Part shown: piece after piece, positions 27,027-36,290 of the stretch | Position numbering within the stretch: position 1 is the stretch's first letter | How the letters are laid out: every line of letters starts with the position of its first letter | Assembly (NCBI GenBank): GCA_964413935.1 | Contig: CAYPTY010000011.1 | Span: forward strand, 1 to 64,000 | Length of the DNA stretch: 64,000 nt | Reading direction: 5' to 3' | DNA from: CAYPTY01 sp964413935 | GTDB lineage: Bacteria > Bacteroidota > Rhodothermia > Balneolales > Balneolaceae | Program-made: the position numbers and the translations under genes | The notes under the pieces: generated by a model | What the model saw: only the letters and a program-made list of their open reading frames with translations | The model's database searches: none | What the model was told of the DNA's origin: nothing

Positions 27027-29069
27027 TCAGACCTCGTCAATTTCAAGTTTGTGTTTACGTTTTACCAGCGTCAGAATGGTGTATTCAGCGACCAGAACCT
27101 CATCCTGGTTTTTGACTTCCACATCCCAGTAAACCACTCCAAATGGAAATTTATCCATCTCACGCTGTTGTCGTACTGTTTTTCGTTTCACGATGAGTTT
27201 TGCCTGAATGGTATCGCCGGGTGCAACTGGGGCCAGGAAACTTAGGTTTTCCAGCCCGTAGTTCAGCATCACCGGGCCTTCATCCGGATGTACAAACAAT
27301 CCTGCAGTGGCAGAGAGCACGAAGTAGCCATGAGCCACGATTTTTCCGAAGAGGGAGCGGGAAGCAGCATCCGCATCGGTATGCGCATAAAAATGATCGC
27401 CGGAAAGATCGGCAAAGTCTTGTACATCCTGTTCGGTGACAGTTCGTTTCTCTGTGGTCAGCGCTTCGCCCACCTTGAGTTCTTCGAAATATTTCTGGAA
27501 GGGATGTTTGTCCGCTTCTGTGGTTTCCGCACCTTTAATATGCTGCTGAACGATGTGCATCAGGGTAGTGGGTGATCCCTGCAGGGCAATCCGCTGCATG
27601 TTGTGCAGTACTGCCCGGGCCCCACCCAGTTCTTCACCGCCACCGGCACGGCCAGGTCCGCCGTGGGTCATATGCGGCATGGGTGATCCGTGACCGGTAG
27701 ACTCACCCGCTGAGTGCCGATTAATTACCATAAACCGCCCGTGATAAGGAGCAACCCCTATGGTGATTCTGGCTGCAGCTTCATCATCAGCGGTAAAAAG
27801 GGAAGCAACCAGCGAGCCATCGGCCCGGTTAGCCAGTTCGATGGCTTCCTCTATAGAGTTATAGGGCATGATGGTGGTCATGGGTCCGAAAGCCTCAATG
27901 CGATGCACATCCTCCACCTGCAGCGGCTGATGGCAGATCAGGACCCGGGGCGAGGTAAACGCGTCTCCGGTTGAGTGACTGCCGTTGCCGTAAACGGTTT
28001 CGGTTACGGGTTCAAGTTCTTTCAGCTGCTGGGTAAAGCGCTCGGCCTGCAGGCTGGAAGCCAGCGGTCCCATGCGAATGCCTTCCTCATCGGGTTTTCC
28101 GATGGTGGTTTTTTCCAGTCTATCTTTCAGGGCAGCAACTACATCATCCGCGCGTTCTGCCGGCACGATTGTTCTTCGGATGGCAGTACATTTCTGCCCG
28201 GTTTTGACCGTCATCTCATTGGCCACTTCTTTGATGAAGAGTCCGAATTCCTCCATATCAGGGGTCACATCAGGACCGAGGATGGAAGCATTCAGGGAAT
28301 CGGCTTCCAGATTAAAGGGCACGGAGTTGGCGATGATATTCGGATGCGCTTTCAGCATTTTACCGGTGTGCGCGGATCCGGTGAAGGCTACTACATCCTG
28401 ACTGATGAGGTGATCCAGCAGGTCGCCGGGTTTGTCGGCCGCGATAAACTGAACGGATCCTTCAGGCAAAATCCCAGAGTCGATGATATCCCTAAAAACG
28501 GCACAAGCCAGATAGGATCCCACCGGCGAGGGTTTCACGATGCAGGGCAGTCCGGCGATAATGGCCGGCGCCATTTTTTCCACCATCCCCCAGATGGGGA
28601 AATTAAATGCGTTAATGTGAACGGCAAGTCCGTGTTTGGGAACACAGATATGCTGTCCCACAAAGGTTCCACCGCGTGAGAGTCGCTCGGTGCCGCCTTC
28701 CACATGAAAGGGTAGATCTGAAAGTTCTCTTCTGGCTTTGGATGAGAGTACAAACATAGATCCGAAACCGCCTTCAATGTCAATCCAGGAATCGCGGCGG
28801 GTTGCACCGGTGTGTGTGGAGAGAGCATAGTAATCTTCTTTGCGCTCCATCAGGTATTTAGCCAGGAACTTGATCTTAAAAGCCCTCTGATGGATACTCA
28901 TCTCGCGGAGTGCAGGTCCGCCCACATTGCGGGCATAGTTGCATGCCGATTTGTAATCTAGGTCAGCGTCTACTAAAGCGGCGACAACGCTTCCATCAAC
29001 AGCTGAAATCAGTTCCGATTCCCTGCCTTCCGTATGCCATTTATCATTGATAAAGCTTTCAACTTTCAT
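27027..29069 (-). CDS. paaZ: Bifunctional PaaZ: oxepin-CoA hydrolase / 3-oxo-5,6-dehydrosuberyl-CoA semialdehyde dehydrogenase
   Basis: A 680-residue two-domain enzyme. The aldehyde dehydrogenase domain has Glu255 in PFNLEADSLNA and nucleophile Cys294 in TGQKCTAIRR, one position from E. coli Glu256 and Cys295. The C-terminal MaoC-like hydratase (about 530-680) has FADLSGDHFYAHTDADAA, with the Asp and His of the (R)-hydratase site. It cleaves the oxepin ring and oxidises the aldehyde. Only 2 bases separate it from the unknown gene upstream. Confidence 0.95.
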   Translation of the reverse strand: MKVESFINDKWHTEGRESELISAVDGSVVAALVDADLDYKSACNYARNVGGPALREMSIHQRAFKIKFLAKYLMERKEDYYALSTHTGATRRDSWIDIEGGFGSMFVLSSKARRELSDLPFHVEGGTERLSRGGTFVGQHICVPKHGLAVHINAFNFPIWGMVEKMAPAIIAGLPCIVKPSPVGSYLACAVFRDIIDSGILPEGSVQFIAADKPGDLLDHLISQDVVAFTGSAHTGKMLKAHPNIIANSVPFNLEADSLNASILGPDVTPDMEEFGLFIKEVANEMTVKTGQKCTAIRRTIVPAERADDVVAALKDRLEKTTIGKPDEEGIRMGPLASSLQAERFTQQLKELEPVTETVYGNGSHSTGDAFTSPRVLICHQPLQVEDVHRIEAFGPMTTIMPYNSIEEAIELANRADGSLVASLFTADDEAAARITIGVAPYHGRFMVINRHSAGESTGHGSPMPHMTHGGPGRAGGGEELGGARAVLHNMQRIALQGSPTTLMHIVQQHIKGAETTEADKHPFQKYFEELKVGEALTTEKRTVTEQDVQDFADLSGDHFYAHTDADAASRSLFGKIVAHGYFVLSATAGLFVHPDEGPVMLNYGLENLSFLAPVAPGDTIQAKLIVKRKTVRQQREMDKFPFGVVYWDVEVKNQDEVLVAEYTILTLVKRKHKLEIDEV

Positions 29070-29071
29070 AC

Positions 29072-29509
29072 TTATTCCTGCTTTCCTTCCCCAAGTCGTT
29101 TGGGATGATTATCCATTTCCTGAAGTTCATCGAATGCCTGCTGAAAATTCTGCATCAGCTCCATGTATTCTGCAGACTCTTTGATCCTATTCTCCACTTT
29201 CCGGGATTTGAGACTTTCGTTGCTAGCTTTCTTTATGAATTTGTAGAATTCAAATTCCACCAGATGTCCTTCATCATCTTCCAGAAAAATACTTCCGCTT
29301 TCATCCACGCTTTTAAAAGTAAACAGGGCTTTTCCGGATGCATCCATGCCTGAGGAATAGCGGTGGTAAACCGACCAGTCAAAATTTCGGTTACCCATAA
29401 CGGCGGCAATATTCCAGCAGAGAATACGGTCGCCCTCTCTCCAGTGCAGGATGTCCGGGTACCAGGTATGAGGTGCTTTGCCTTTTTTCTTGTTGGTGAA
29501 AAGACCCAT
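29072..29509 (-). CDS. Unknown 145-residue protein inside the paa operon
   Basis: No family recognised. The protein is soluble (no signal peptide or membrane segment), starts MGLFTNKKKGKAPHTWYPDI, has a Trp-rich N-terminal half (LHWREGDRILCWNI; NFDWSVYHRYSS) and a helical, charged C-terminal half (SLKSRKVENRIKESAEYMEL) that may be coiled-coil. It overlaps paaY by one base and precedes paaZ by 2 bases, so it is co-transcribed and plausibly tied to phenylacetate breakdown. No function is claimed. Confidence 0.75.
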   Translation of the reverse strand: MGLFTNKKKGKAPHTWYPDILHWREGDRILCWNIAAVMGNRNFDWSVYHRYSSGMDASGKALFTFKSVDESGSIFLEDDEGHLVEFEFYKFIKKASNESLKSRKVENRIKESAEYMELMQNFQQAFDELQEMDNHPKRLGEGKQE

Positions 29510-30099
29510 TATTTCTGCTCTCCCCAGGTTTTGTAAATTACACTCTGATCAGGCCGGTTTTCAGGTTCTTCACGTAATGCTTCGCATTCCTTCAGAGTTT
29601 CATGGAGTTGTGCGGGTAATTGCTGATAGAGGGAGGTGCCTTTTGTCTTCCATTCCAGCATTTCATCACTTACATCTTTCACAACTTTAGCCGGATTACC
29701 GACCACAACCTTACGCTCCGGAATTTCCATCTTTTCAGGAACAAAACTCAGGGCACCGATGATAGATTCGCTTCCAACTTTCACATGGTCCATCACAACG
29801 GCATTCATTCCGATGAGGCAGTTTTTGCCCAGGTGTGCACCATGAATAACGGCGCCATGACCTACATGAGCACCTTCTTCCAGTAATACGGTTACACCCG
29901 GAAACATATGAATGGTGCAGTTTTCCTGCACATTGCATCCATATTTAATGATAATTTTTCCCCAATCGCCACGGATAGCCGCGCCCGGCCCGATGTACAC
30001 ATCTTTACCGATGATCACATTTCCGGTGACCGTAGCCTGCGGATGCACGAATGCATGTTCATGCACCACCGGTCTGTATCCGTTGAATTCGTAAATCAT
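29509..30099 (-). CDS. paaY: PaaY-like hexapeptide-repeat protein (gamma carbonic anhydrase fold thioesterase)
   Basis: A 196-residue left-handed beta-helix protein. Hexapeptide repeats run over about 15-150 (ATVTGNVIIGKDVYIGPGAA; VLLEEGAHVGHGAVIHGAHL; MNAVVMDHVKVG). His residues in HVGHGAVIHGAH are the metal ligands of the family. PaaY in the paa system hydrolyses dead-end CoA thioesters. A C-terminal helix with WKTKGTSLYQQLP matches PaaY. Overlaps the thiolase gene by 4 bases. Confidence 0.9.
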   Translation of the reverse strand: MIYEFNGYRPVVHEHAFVHPQATVTGNVIIGKDVYIGPGAAIRGDWGKIIIKYGCNVQENCTIHMFPGVTVLLEEGAHVGHGAVIHGAHLGKNCLIGMNAVVMDHVKVGSESIIGALSFVPEKMEIPERKVVVGNPAKVVKDVSDEMLEWKTKGTSLYQQLPAQLHETLKECEALREEPENRPDQSVIYKTWGEQK

Positions 30100-31304
30100 A
30101 CTTTTTCCAGAATCACGCTCATGCCCTGCCCCACGCCCACACAGAGAGTGCAGAGGGCCAGCTTATGGCTTTCTATTTCATGCAGTTCTTGGGCAGCTGT
30201 GAGGAGCAGTCGGGCGCCGGTCATTCCAAGTGGATGACCGATAGAAATGGCCCCACCGTTGGGATTCAGGCGCTGGTCATTATCTGCCAGCCCCAGTCCC
30301 CGGGTTACGCCCAGGCTTTGAGCCGCAAAAGCTTCATTCAGTTCTATGATATCCATGTCGTCCAGGCTGAGGCCGGTTCGTTTAAGTACTTTGTGCGTGG
30401 CCTCAACGGGCCCAAGTCCCATGATCCGTGGTTCAATTCCCGACACTGCGGAAGCCACAATTCGCGCCATGGGTTTCAATCCGTATTCATTTACAGCTTC
30501 ATCAGAAGCAATCAACAGGGCAGCAGCTCCGTCATTCAGACCCGAGGCATTGCCTGCGGTAACGGTCCCGTCCTTTTTGAAAGCCGGACGAAGTTTAGCC
30601 AGAATTTCGGTGGTGGTATCAGGGCGGGGAAATTCATCCTTGTCAAAAATGACCGGATCTCCTTTTCGCTGGGGTATTTCAACCGGCATGATTTCTTTGG
30701 AAAGTCTTCCGTTTTCCTGGGCTGCTTTGGTTTTAGCCTGCGACCATGCCGCAAAGACGTCCTGGTCTTCCCGGCTGATCTGGTCTCTTTCGGCTACATT
30801 CTCGGCTGTATCACCCATCCCATCCGTTTCGTACATTTCTTTCATTTTGGGATTGATGAATCTCCATCCGAAAGTGGAATCATGCATTTCAGTAGTGCCC
30901 GAAAAAGGGGAAGCTCCCTTGCCCAGCACCATCGGCCCGCGGGTCATGTGTTCAATTCCACCGGTCACAAACAGATCTCCTTCTCCGGCTTTGATGGACT
31001 GATAAGCCCGAACGGTGGCACTCATTCCGGAGGCGCAGAGCCGGTTCACTGTTTCACCGGGTACGGATACCGGCAGACCGGCCAGTAAGGCGGCCATGCG
31101 TGCCACATTGCGATTGTCTTCTCCGGCCTGATTTGCACAGCCGTAAATCACATCCTCGATTTTATCAACCGGTATATCGGGATTGCGCTTGATGAGTTCC
31201 CGGATGGGTAAGGCAGCCAGGTCATCCGCCCGAACAGGAGAAAGGGCTCCTTTGAGTCGGCCAATAGGAGTTCTGATTCCGTCAATAATGTATGCTTCAG
31301 GCAT
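30096..31304 (-). CDS. paaJ: 3-oxoadipyl-CoA / 3-oxo-5,6-dehydrosuberyl-CoA thiolase
   Basis: A 402-residue thiolase, as PaaJ/PcaF. The acyl-accepting Cys90 lies in NRLCASGMSATV; GGAISIGHPLGMTGAR carries the catalytic His near 360, and LCTLCVGVGQGM near 388-399 the second Cys. It releases acetyl-CoA and succinyl-CoA in the last steps of the phenylacetate route. A long open frame on the opposite strand here is a shadow. Confidence 0.92.
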   Translation of the reverse strand: MPEAYIIDGIRTPIGRLKGALSPVRADDLAALPIRELIKRNPDIPVDKIEDVIYGCANQAGEDNRNVARMAALLAGLPVSVPGETVNRLCASGMSATVRAYQSIKAGEGDLFVTGGIEHMTRGPMVLGKGASPFSGTTEMHDSTFGWRFINPKMKEMYETDGMGDTAENVAERDQISREDQDVFAAWSQAKTKAAQENGRLSKEIMPVEIPQRKGDPVIFDKDEFPRPDTTTEILAKLRPAFKKDGTVTAGNASGLNDGAAALLIASDEAVNEYGLKPMARIVASAVSGIEPRIMGLGPVEATHKVLKRTGLSLDDMDIIELNEAFAAQSLGVTRGLGLADNDQRLNPNGGAISIGHPLGMTGARLLLTAAQELHEIESHKLALCTLCVGVGQGMSVILEKV

Positions 31305-31315
31305 GGGTAAATGTG

Positions 31316-31726
31316 TTAGTGTTCTTCACCGCTTCGGAATACTGTTCCCCTGAAATCAGCTACCAGCTTATCATCCTGATTGGTAATGCTGATCTTGTAG
31401 ACTCCGATACTGCGGCCATTCTGAATTTCTGTTGATTCTGCCGTAAGGCGATCACCGGGAACCACCTTACGCGTGTAATGGATATTGTTTTCCAGTGCCA
31501 GAGAAACCTTTCCGCGGCTGTTGGCGGCAAAGGCCAGTGCTGAATCGGCCAGGGCAAAGGCAACCCCGCCATGGCAAACCCCAAAGCCATTTACCATATC
31601 ATCGCGAACTTCCATAATAAGCTTGCTGTAACCGGCCTCCGATTCAACAATCTGAATGCCCAGCCACTGGGAGAAAGCATCTTTCTCCATCATGGAAGCA
31701 ACGATGTCCGCGGCTCTATTATTCAT
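31316..31726 (-). CDS. paaI: Hotdog thioesterase PaaI
   Basis: A 136-residue single-hotdog thioesterase. NGFGVCHGGVAFALADSALA holds Asp61, the same position as the catalytic Asp61 of E. coli PaaI. The enzyme clears aryl-acetyl-CoA and ring-hydroxylated CoA by-products. It overlaps the end of paaH by 8 bases, and 11 bases separate it from the thiolase gene. Confidence 0.92.
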   Translation of the reverse strand: MNNRAADIVASMMEKDAFSQWLGIQIVESEAGYSKLIMEVRDDMVNGFGVCHGGVAFALADSALAFAANSRGKVSLALENNIHYTRKVVPGDRLTAESTEIQNGRSIGVYKISITNQDDKLVADFRGTVFRSGEEH

Positions 31727-32900
31727 AAAATGATTTGTTCTCGCTTACCATTTTTTTGAGCAGAGGATTCGGGCGGTAGCGGTCTTCCCGGTACATCACC
31801 TGAAGGGAGGTCATACGGTCCAGCACATTATGCAGGCCAAGTTCATCTCCCCACTTCAGTAAGCCTTTGGGATAGTTCACTCCGTTTTGCATGGCCAGAT
31901 CCACATCCTCTACCGATCCGATACCCATGAAAACCGCATCGCAGGCTTCATTGATCAGCATGGCCAATATGCGATTCAGTATTTGCTGTCCGAGTTCATG
32001 ATTTTTGTCCGGTTCCGGGTTATTGGCATGCTCACCATACTCATAAAAACCCTTTCCGCTTTTCCTTCCCAGATAACCGGCTTCAACCATGCGTTTCTGG
32101 GTAAAGGATGGTTTAAATCGAGGGTCATAGTAAAATTCTTTGAATACGGTGGAGGTCACTTCGTAATTCACATCATGCCCGATCAGGTCCATTAGTTCGA
32201 AAGGTCCCATGCGGAAGCCGCCCAGCTCTTTCATGGCCCAGTCGATGGTGGCGGCATCGGCAATACCTTCTTCAAGTATTCGAAGCGCTTCCCCGTAAAA
32301 TGGCCGGGCAACCCGGTTTACGATAAAGCCCGGTGTGTCTTTGGTAATTACGGTTATTTTGTCCCATTCGGCAATATCGGCCTTTACCGCTTTTGCGATC
32401 TCCAGATCGGTTCCAACCCCGGGAATGATTTCAACCAGTTTCATGAGTGGTGCAGGATTGAAAAAATGGATACCTACAAAACGCACCGGTTTTTTCAGCG
32501 CTGAGGAGATGGAAGCGATAGAAAGGGAGGAAGTATTCGATGCAAGTACGCAATCGGGACCAACAATACCTTCGATCCGGCTGAACACATCTTTTTTGAT
32601 GTCCGGATTTTCAACTATGGCTTCAATCACCAGCTTTGCCTCTTTGAAACCGGTCATGGTATCCGCAAAGGTGATACGCCCGAGGATATCTTCGGATTCT
32701 TTCTGGCTGATGCGTTCTTTTTCAACCAGTCGTTTCAGGATTTTCTCCAGAAAGGCCTTTGCGCTATCAAGCTGTTCGGTGTAGGCATCATATAAAATAA
32801 CCTGATGTCCATGCGTTGCGGCTACCTGTGCAATACCGGTGCCCATGGTTCCTGCACCTACCACACCAATGGTATCGGGTGCACTAATCAGTTTTCCCAA
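31719..32900 (-). CDS. paaH: 3-hydroxyacyl-CoA dehydrogenase PaaH
   Basis: A 393-residue NAD-dependent dehydrogenase oxidising 2,3-dehydroadipyl-derived 3-hydroxyadipyl-CoA. IGVVGAGTMGTGIAQVAA near residues 11-28 is the Rossmann turn, LASNTSSLSI and GIHFFNPAPLMKLVEII the 3HCDH signature, with a second C-terminal 3HCDH copy (GRKSGKGFYEYG). I start it at TTG 32900, 4 bases after the paaG stop; a longer frame to 32969 would overlap paaG and has no family similarity. Confidence 0.9.
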   Translation of the reverse strand: MGKLISAPDTIGVVGAGTMGTGIAQVAATHGHQVILYDAYTEQLDSAKAFLEKILKRLVEKERISQKESEDILGRITFADTMTGFKEAKLVIEAIVENPDIKKDVFSRIEGIVGPDCVLASNTSSLSIASISSALKKPVRFVGIHFFNPAPLMKLVEIIPGVGTDLEIAKAVKADIAEWDKITVITKDTPGFIVNRVARPFYGEALRILEEGIADAATIDWAMKELGGFRMGPFELMDLIGHDVNYEVTSTVFKEFYYDPRFKPSFTQKRMVEAGYLGRKSGKGFYEYGEHANNPEPDKNHELGQQILNRILAMLINEACDAVFMGIGSVEDVDLAMQNGVNYPKGLLKWGDELGLHNVLDRMTSLQVMYREDRYRPNPLLKKMVSENKSFYE

Positions 32901-32904
32901 GCAG

Positions 32905-33699
32905 TTATTCTCCTTTGAATTCAGGGTTTCGTTTTTCGAGGAAGGCCTGTACACCTTCGTTATAATCATGTGTTTTACCGGCTTCTGACTGCAGATCAGC
33001 TTCCAGTTCCAGATGTTCCTCCAGCGTATTGTAGAAAGCCTGATTGAAAGCCCGTTTGGTTAAGCCAAAGCCACGGGTGGGCATAGCTGCCAGCTGTTCG
33101 CAAATCTGCATAGCTTCTGTAAAGAGGTATTCCGGTTTATAGCAGTTGTAAATGAGGCCCATTTCAGTAGCCTTCATGGACGAAATTTTTTCATCCAGAA
33201 ATGCCATGGCAGTTGCTTTGGGCAGGCCTATCAGTTTAGGCAGCAGAAAAGTACCCCCACTGTCAGGCACCAGCCCGATTTTGGAAAAAGACAGTACGAA
33301 TTCAGCATGATCAACCGCGCAAACAATATCACAGGCAAGCGCAATATTAGCCCCGGCACCGGCAGCAATGCCATTTACCACACAAACCACCGGCTTCTCT
33401 AAGGTCCGGATAGCTTTAATAATCGGATTGTACGTTTCGCGCACGGTATCACCCAGCTCATAATCCTCTTCATCCTGACTGCGCTTCACTACTTCACCCA
33501 GATCCTGGCCGGCACAAAAAGCTTTTCCGGCTGCGGTTAGCAGGATGCATCGAATTTCAGGCTTAGATTCGGCAACCGACAAGGCGGATTGCAGTTCCTG
33601 TCCCATCTGCCGGTTAAAACTATTCAGCTTCTTCGGCCGGTTCAGGGTAATGATATAGACCCCGTTTTCAAGTTTCGTTTCGATGAATTCCATTGCCAT
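32905..33699 (-). CDS. paaG: 1,2-epoxyphenylacetyl-CoA isomerase PaaG
   Basis: A 264-residue crotonase-fold isomerase that turns ring-1,2-epoxyphenylacetyl-CoA into the oxepin. FCAGQDLGEVVKRSQDEEDY and NGIAAGAGANIALACDIV are the oxyanion-hole regions, and SKIGLVPDSGGTFLLPKLIG carries an Asp in the position characteristic of PaaG-type isomerases. Its context between paaD and paaH supports this over a plain hydratase. Confidence 0.92.
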   Translation of the reverse strand: MAMEFIETKLENGVYIITLNRPKKLNSFNRQMGQELQSALSVAESKPEIRCILLTAAGKAFCAGQDLGEVVKRSQDEEDYELGDTVRETYNPIIKAIRTLEKPVVCVVNGIAAGAGANIALACDIVCAVDHAEFVLSFSKIGLVPDSGGTFLLPKLIGLPKATAMAFLDEKISSMKATEMGLIYNCYKPEYLFTEAMQICEQLAAMPTRGFGLTKRAFNQAFYNTLEEHLELEADLQSEAGKTHDYNEGVQAFLEKRNPEFKGE

Positions 33700-33721
33700 T
33701 TATCCCCCTTTATTTATGGCC

Positions 33722-34231
33722 TTATATGCATTTAAAATGTTCGAATGGCTGCTGACAGCTTGTGCAGAAATACTGCGATTTGCAGGCGGTGGAGCCAAAC
33801 TCACTTTGAAGTTCCGTATCGAATGAATCACAGAAAGGGCAGGGCACCACTTTGGTTTTTTTCATGCTTCTGAGGAAGTCATCGTCATCCTCAGATTTTT
33901 CAGGAGGGGCTATCCCATAATCCTTTAGCTTGGATTTGGCATGATCGGTCATCCAGTCGGTGGTCCAGACTTCGGAATAGTCGGTAACCACCTTGAAATC
34001 CCGAACCCCTTTTTGTTCCAGCTTTTCGTTGATGGCTTTTTCGATGGCATTCATGGCCGGGCAGCCCGAATATGTGGGTGTAATCCGTACCCTGATGCCC
34101 TCATCTTCCATTTCAACGCCTCTCACTATCCCCATTTCAACCACATTGAGTACCGGTATTTCAGGGTCAATCACTTCTGATAGATAAGCCCAGAGCTGGT
34201 CTTCAGTATGTGTGGTTGTGATTCCGGACAT
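33722..34231 (-). CDS. paaD: Phenylacetyl-CoA epoxidase maturation protein PaaD
   Basis: A 169-residue protein starting at the ATG at 34231 (MSGITTTHTEDQLWAYL). The N-terminal DUF59/MIP18-like domain has VIDPEIPVLNVVEMGIVRGV and TYSGCPAMNAIE; the C-terminus has a zinc-ribbon-like CPFC ... C ... CTSC. PaaD is required for the epoxidase, most likely in metal or Fe-S maturation. The in-frame start at 34261 would overlap paaC. Confidence 0.92.
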   Translation of the reverse strand: MSGITTTHTEDQLWAYLSEVIDPEIPVLNVVEMGIVRGVEMEDEGIRVRITPTYSGCPAMNAIEKAINEKLEQKGVRDFKVVTDYSEVWTTDWMTDHAKSKLKDYGIAPPEKSEDDDDFLRSMKKTKVVPCPFCDSFDTELQSEFGSTACKSQYFCTSCQQPFEHFKCI

Positions 34232-34244
34232 AATCGAAATTCTG

Positions 34245-35021
34245 TTATTTCCACTCTGCATCAGGATGAGAGCGCCGTAGAAACTGCATCTGCGCCAACA
34301 TGTGACCGAGATGCTCAGTGTGCATACCGGTGCGGCTTCCGCTCATCATAAACTGATCCCAGTCAGGTATCCTAAGGGTGGCTTCCTGCAGAGTGTCTTC
34401 AAGGAGTTGTTTGAATTCGTCCCGGAAGGATTCAAGATCCGCACCATTACCATCAGCAATCAGCGTCTGATCAACTTCATCCATATAAAAAAGTTCATTG
34501 GTATACATCCAAAGCTCATCAAAGGCATCTTGCATTTTTTTATGGCTGATGTCGGTACCGTCACCCAGCCTTAGCACCCATTCGCGACTATGACGAAGGT
34601 GGTATTTAATTTCTTTGAAGTGCTTTCCGAATAGTCCTTTGAGCTGTTCATCCTCGCTGTTAATGAGAAGCTGATACTGAAAGTAGCTGAAGGCGCTGAA
34701 AATGAACATCCGGCCCATAGTGAATGCGAAATCACCTTTGGGCAGTTCAACAAGCTGCAGGTTGGTGAAGTCGGAATCGTCCCGGAAGTAGGCGAAATAA
34801 TCTTCATCATGCCCTTCATCTTCAATTTCTGCTGCCTTAGCGTACAGGGCGGATGCGTGACCAATTAAATCCAGGGCCATATTAGCCAATGCCAGATCCT
34901 CTTCCAGTTCCGGTCCGTGACCGCTCCATTCCGACATACGTTGACCAAGGATTAGCCGGTCATCAGCCAACCTCAGCAGGTACTTTATATAATGTTCTTT
35001 ATTCTGAAAATCTGTTGCCAT
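34245..35021 (-). CDS. paaC: Phenylacetyl-CoA 1,2-epoxidase subunit PaaC
   Basis: The 258-residue structural subunit of the epoxidase, a ferritin-like four-helix bundle that has lost most metal ligands. RLGDGTDISHKKMQDAFDEL, GHGPELEEDLALANMALDLI and GMHTEHLGHMLAQMQFLRR are PaaC family features. It lies 3 bases from paaB; the A-B-C-D order equals that of E. coli. Confidence 0.94.
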   Translation of the reverse strand: MATDFQNKEHYIKYLLRLADDRLILGQRMSEWSGHGPELEEDLALANMALDLIGHASALYAKAAEIEDEGHDEDYFAYFRDDSDFTNLQLVELPKGDFAFTMGRMFIFSAFSYFQYQLLINSEDEQLKGLFGKHFKEIKYHLRHSREWVLRLGDGTDISHKKMQDAFDELWMYTNELFYMDEVDQTLIADGNGADLESFRDEFKQLLEDTLQEATLRIPDWDQFMMSGSRTGMHTEHLGHMLAQMQFLRRSHPDAEWK

Positions 35022-35024
35022 CTC

Positions 35025-35324
35025 TCAGGATCTTTTCTTTACTGCGCGCGGCACAGAATAGAATTGCGGATGACGGTAAGGTTTATCTGCAGCGGGATCA
35101 AAGAAGGGCCCCATATCTTCGGGGGTAGATGCGGTAATTTGATCAGAAGGTACCACCCAAAGGCTTACCGCTTCTTTTCGTCTGGAGTAGACATCCCGGG
35201 CGTTCAGTAAGGCTGTTTCGGCATCAGGCGCATGAAGACTGCCGGCATGCTCATGGGGCTTACCGCTTTTGGGCTGGGTAAAAACTTCCCATAAGGGCCA
35301 TTCCTTATTCGCGTTTTCAGTCAT
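35025..35324 (-). CDS. paaB: Phenylacetyl-CoA 1,2-epoxidase subunit PaaB
   Basis: The 99-residue small subunit that bridges PaaA-PaaC heterodimers. WPLWEVFTQPKSGKPHEHAG and SLHAPDAETALLNARDVYSR are distinctive, with the end FDPAADKPYRHPQFY. It overlaps the paaA stop by one base. Confidence 0.95.
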   Translation of the reverse strand: MTENANKEWPLWEVFTQPKSGKPHEHAGSLHAPDAETALLNARDVYSRRKEAVSLWVVPSDQITASTPEDMGPFFDPAADKPYRHPQFYSVPRAVKKRS

Positions 35325-36268
35325 CAGGATGCCCGTTCTTCAGTGAGGGCTTTTTTGCGTGCATATTCTGTTGCCGCTTCACGAACCCAGGTACCTTGTT
35401 CATGGGCGTTTCTTCTGGCTTTCATGCGCTCACGGTTCATGACTCCGTTGCCTTTTACTACGTTCCAGAATTCTTCCCATGGAATCTCACCAAATTCCCA
35501 GTGTCCGGTTTCTTCATTGAATTTAAGATCGGGATCTGGCAGGCTGATATCGATAGCCTGGGCCTCCATTACAGTTCGATCGATAAAATGCTGGCGAAGC
35601 TCATCATTGGTTTTAAGCTTAACCTTCCATTTAATGAGCTCAGCGCTGTTTGGTGAATCAGTATCGTGCGGACCAAACATCATCAGGGTTGGCCACCAGA
35701 AACGATTTACGGCATCCTGTACCATTTTACGCTGTGCGGGTGTACCACTGGCCATCTTGGCCACCATTTCGTAACCCTGTTTTTTATGGAAACTTTCTTC
35801 ACGGCAGATGCGGAGATTTGCTCTGGAATAAGGTCCGTAGGAAGAATGTGCCAGCATGGTTTGATTTACGATGGCGGCACCATCCACCAGCCAGCCAATC
35901 ACACACACATCAGCATAGCTCAATGTGGGATAGTTGAAGATGCTGGAATACTTCGCATTGCCGTACAAATACTGCTTTACCAATTCCTCCCGGCTTACGC
36001 CCAGTGTTTCACAGGCGCTGTACAGATAAAGTCCATGGCCGGCTTCATCCTGCACTTTGGCAAGAAGAACCAGTTTACGCTTCAGGGATGGAGCCCTCGA
36101 TATCCAATTGCCCTCTGGGAGCATTCCCACGATTTCTGAGTGGGCGTGCTGGCTGCACATACGGATGATTTGCTCCCGGTAGCGTGCGGGCATCCAGTCT
36201 TTGGGTTCAATTTTTTCGCCCGCATCAATTCGGGCCTGAAATTCGTCAAGTTGCTTTCGTGTATCCAT
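35324..36268 (-). CDS. paaA: Phenylacetyl-CoA 1,2-epoxidase catalytic subunit PaaA
   Basis: A 314-residue di-iron subunit. Metal-binding segments are [20 protein letters not shown] and [20 protein letters not shown], each with Glu and ExxH pattern. [19 protein letters not shown] is a family stretch. The ATG at 36268 ([13 protein letters not shown]) is preferred over an upstream start at 36328, which would read through the promoter. First gene of the minus-strand paa operon. Confidence 0.95.
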   Translation of the reverse strand: MDTRKQLDEFQARIDAGEKIEPKDWMPARYREQIIRMCSQHAHSEIVGMLPEGNWISRAPSLKRKLVLLAKVQDEAGHGLYLYSACETLGVSREELVKQYLYGNAKYSSIFNYPTLSYADVCVIGWLVDGAAIVNQTMLAHSSYGPYSRANLRICREESFHKKQGYEMVAKMASGTPAQRKMVQDAVNRFWWPTLMMFGPHDTDSPNSAELIKWKVKLKTNDELRQHFIDRTVMEAQAIDISLPDPDLKFNEETGHWEFGEIPWEEFWNVVKGNGVMNRERMKARRNAHEQGTWVREAATEYARKKALTEERAS

Positions 36269-36290
36269 CTGTAAGCGCTTTTTTGGGTTA

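Noticed and set aside
27975..28679. 234-residue open frame on the plus strand opposite paaZ
   Set aside because: Antisense to the aldehyde dehydrogenase domain with intact catalytic residues; no recognisable motif and no plausible start context.
30165..31088. 307-residue open frame on the plus strand opposite the thiolase gene
   Set aside because: Low-complexity composition, no domain, fully antisense to a well-supported thiolase; a mirror of codon usage.
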